A stretch of 64,000 nt of DNA from Saposhnikovia divaricata (lineage: Eukaryota > Streptophyta > Magnoliopsida > Apiales > Apiaceae). Below are positions 62,301-64,000 of the stretch, one piece after another; position 1 is the stretch's first letter, and every line of letters begins with the position of its first letter. The translations under genes and the position numbers were made by a program. The notes under the pieces were generated by a model, which saw nothing but the letters and a program-made list of their open reading frames with translations, ran no database searches and was not told the DNA's origin. The DNA lies in NCBI GenBank assembly GCA_036435485.1, contig CM071594.1, forward strand, positions 198,054,216 through 198,118,215, written 5' to 3'.

Positions 62301-64000
62301 ATGTTCTGGAAGATATTGGTCGAGTTCAACGTGAATCTCTTAGTGCTTATCGTTCTTCGCAAAGGTACTTGCCTCAGACAAAATTCCTACAGCATACTGT
62401 TCAATTTCTGACCTTTTCTATACCCTCTTCATATACCTTCATTGTTTACTTTCCTCCGTCATAATATATTCATGGTATTCATGATACCCTAACATCATAC
62501 ATCTCAAGTCACTATACTTCCATTTTACTCGAAATCTTGGACAACCATATACACATGAGTCACTTCAGTACGGGTGACCCCATCCCAAAAAGGTCTAGTG
62601 ACTTCCCAATCAAAACATGGGTTGTTCGGCAGAAGATTCAAACGATCTCATTAATGTTTCCTTTATATCAGAAGCCCTTGCAGTCGGTGCTTTCTTAGAA
62701 GCAACCCTGCTTTGTCCTTTCATTGCTGGTCTAGTCACTCGATACTCCTTTGTGACTTGGCCTCAACTGGCCACACTAAAATAAAAAAATATATGATTTT
62801 AGGGGTTGGCTAATAGCATTACTTTTCTAGCAATTGCCGGAATAGTGCCTTCTTCTTTGATACCTTTCTACCTTTCCAAAACTTTACTCCATATAAGTCT
62901 TAATCGACTACTCGGCACCGTCTCCGGTCACCTTTCCTCCACTTTTATCTTTTCAACTATTCTTATCAATCCTGCGTGCCACACAATCTTACCATTCCTG
63001 GCATAACAGCCTTTTCATTTAAATCAATCCTGGAATTTCTCAGTCCGGCTGGTTTCTTACTTACATTTCCTATTTTCGTCCAATCTCACTTTATCATTTT
63101 ATCACTACCGTCGATTGTAATGCTCAGGGTCCGTTCACTAACCCATTTTGCAGCATCCTTACCCAAATCACAGGGTTTGCTCCAGTTTCTACTCTCTTCC
63201 ATGACATTCTCTGATAATCAGAAAGACAAGGTTTGCCAAAATTCACCGGATTCCTTTCCAGACTCAGGGAAATTTTGATCAATCTACCCACCTACTGGTA
63301 ACATTAAGGAGACCAGTTTCGAAACCTGAAGAATAGTTCTATGAACCTCCAAGCAGGTGGAATCATAAGCAGTCATAGTTAACGAAATAATCATCATCAG
63401 ATTGGAAGTTTAACCACTGGAGAGGAATTAATTATATCCATCCCTTAGAAGGGAATCAATAGTTTCAAACTGAAACCTGTCACAACGTCCTGATATTCAA
63501 TACTACCAAATGTCAGTCTACCTAACCCTTTATGCGAAGCATCGTTGGAAGCACAAGGTTTCCTTTTTCCATTAAGCAATGCCAGCTCTTGGTCATTACC
63601 AGTTTCACCTTTTAGCTCCAGGAAGATTTTCTCACATTTTTCTCTTTAACTACTGATCGTATTACTTGATCTATTATAATTCCGCATCGGAATAAACTTA
63701 AGGTACTACTATAATCCATTCAAAGAGAAGAAGGAATTTAATATTCCTCTAAATCACATGCATCTAACGTTTCTGGTTCATCATTTAACTGAGTTGAATT
63801 AACTCTATACTCAGTCTCTGGCAGTAGTCTCATTACGAGTTCATCTTGACTCACTGGTCTTATCTTCTGGTAAGTTCTGAGATCATTGCCTTGCTTACTA
63901 CTTCCTTATATAATTTTACCCCATCATGCTGTCACTTCCCAATGTCTTTACTTTCTAAATGATTCATTCATAAAATGAACATTTTCCTTAATAAAACCAC
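59348..64000 (-). pseudogene. decayed interior of B3, partial
   Basis: It matches the B2 interior with small indels. No recognisable gag, protease or integrase frame remains. Conserved plus-strand ORFs (62806, 62976) are shared by descent and are not coding evidence. Confidence 0.75.

Larger units (their letters stand above)
54581..64000 (-). mobile_element. gypsy-type element B3, cut by the right window edge
   Basis: 3' LTR 54581-59347, purine tract 59348-59366, then interior to the window end. It is inserted in the inverted copia LTR copy; the left target copy would be AGACT (54576-54580). The interior matches B2 closely and shares its deletion of the reverse transcriptase remnant (near 63640). 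The primer site and second LTR lie outside. Confidence 0.93.

Overview
The window is nuclear DNA from a large, repeat-rich flowering plant, most likely a eudicot. The evidence is nested plant Ty1/copia and Ty3/gypsy LTR retrotransposons with initiator-tRNA-Met primer sites, a PIF/Harbinger relic, Harbinger-type MITEs, and one intron-containing gene with a plant VOC (glyoxalase-like) domain. There is no bacterial operon structure, CRISPR array, rRNA or tRNA gene. The species cannot be named from the sequence alone.

Layout. (1) 1-4021: right-hand part of a minus-strand Ty1/copia element (C1), with gag, two zinc knuckles, protease and integrase broken by stops, a primer site and a 785-bp LTR. 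(2) 4112-18844: a minus-strand gypsy-type element (B1) with LTRs of about 3.3 kb and a decayed interior, flanked by the duplication GCCTT. Its right LTR holds a 2.6-kb plus-strand solo LTR (15884-18489, duplication AACAC). (3) 4022-4106 and 18850-22607: older LTR-like sequence into which B1 inserted, including a 44-bp tandem repeat. (4) 22608-24127: a broken PIF/Harbinger element, transposase on plus and a Myb-like partner ORF on minus. (5) 25227-25624: a MITE just upstream of the only convincing host gene, a three-exon VOC-family gene (25672-28623). Its second intron carries another MITE that contains a 243-bp copy of sequence from 21881-22123. (6) 29758-53138: a three-level nest. Copia element A (duplication GATGG on both sides, 23.4 kb apart) contains gypsy element G2, whose LTR contains gypsy-type element B2 (36196-51258, duplication AAACG). 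A deletion fused the G2 RNase H region to the last codons of A. (7) 53209-54580: direct and inverted copies of another LTR-like sequence. (8) 54581-64000: a third B element (B3) running off the right edge.

The most interesting signals are these. The B family has very long LTRs (4.8 kb in B2 and B3) containing a ladder of short AT-rich palindromes, and a 20-bp upstream minisatellite whose copy number differs between copies. The B2 LTR pair is almost identical, yet its interior codes for nothing recognisable, so it was probably mobilised in trans by a relative. Every LTR element whose orientation could be read lies on the minus strand except the solo LTR. No new defence or enzyme system was found. 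What is unusual here is repeat architecture, plus an unrecognised N-terminal extension on the VOC protein.
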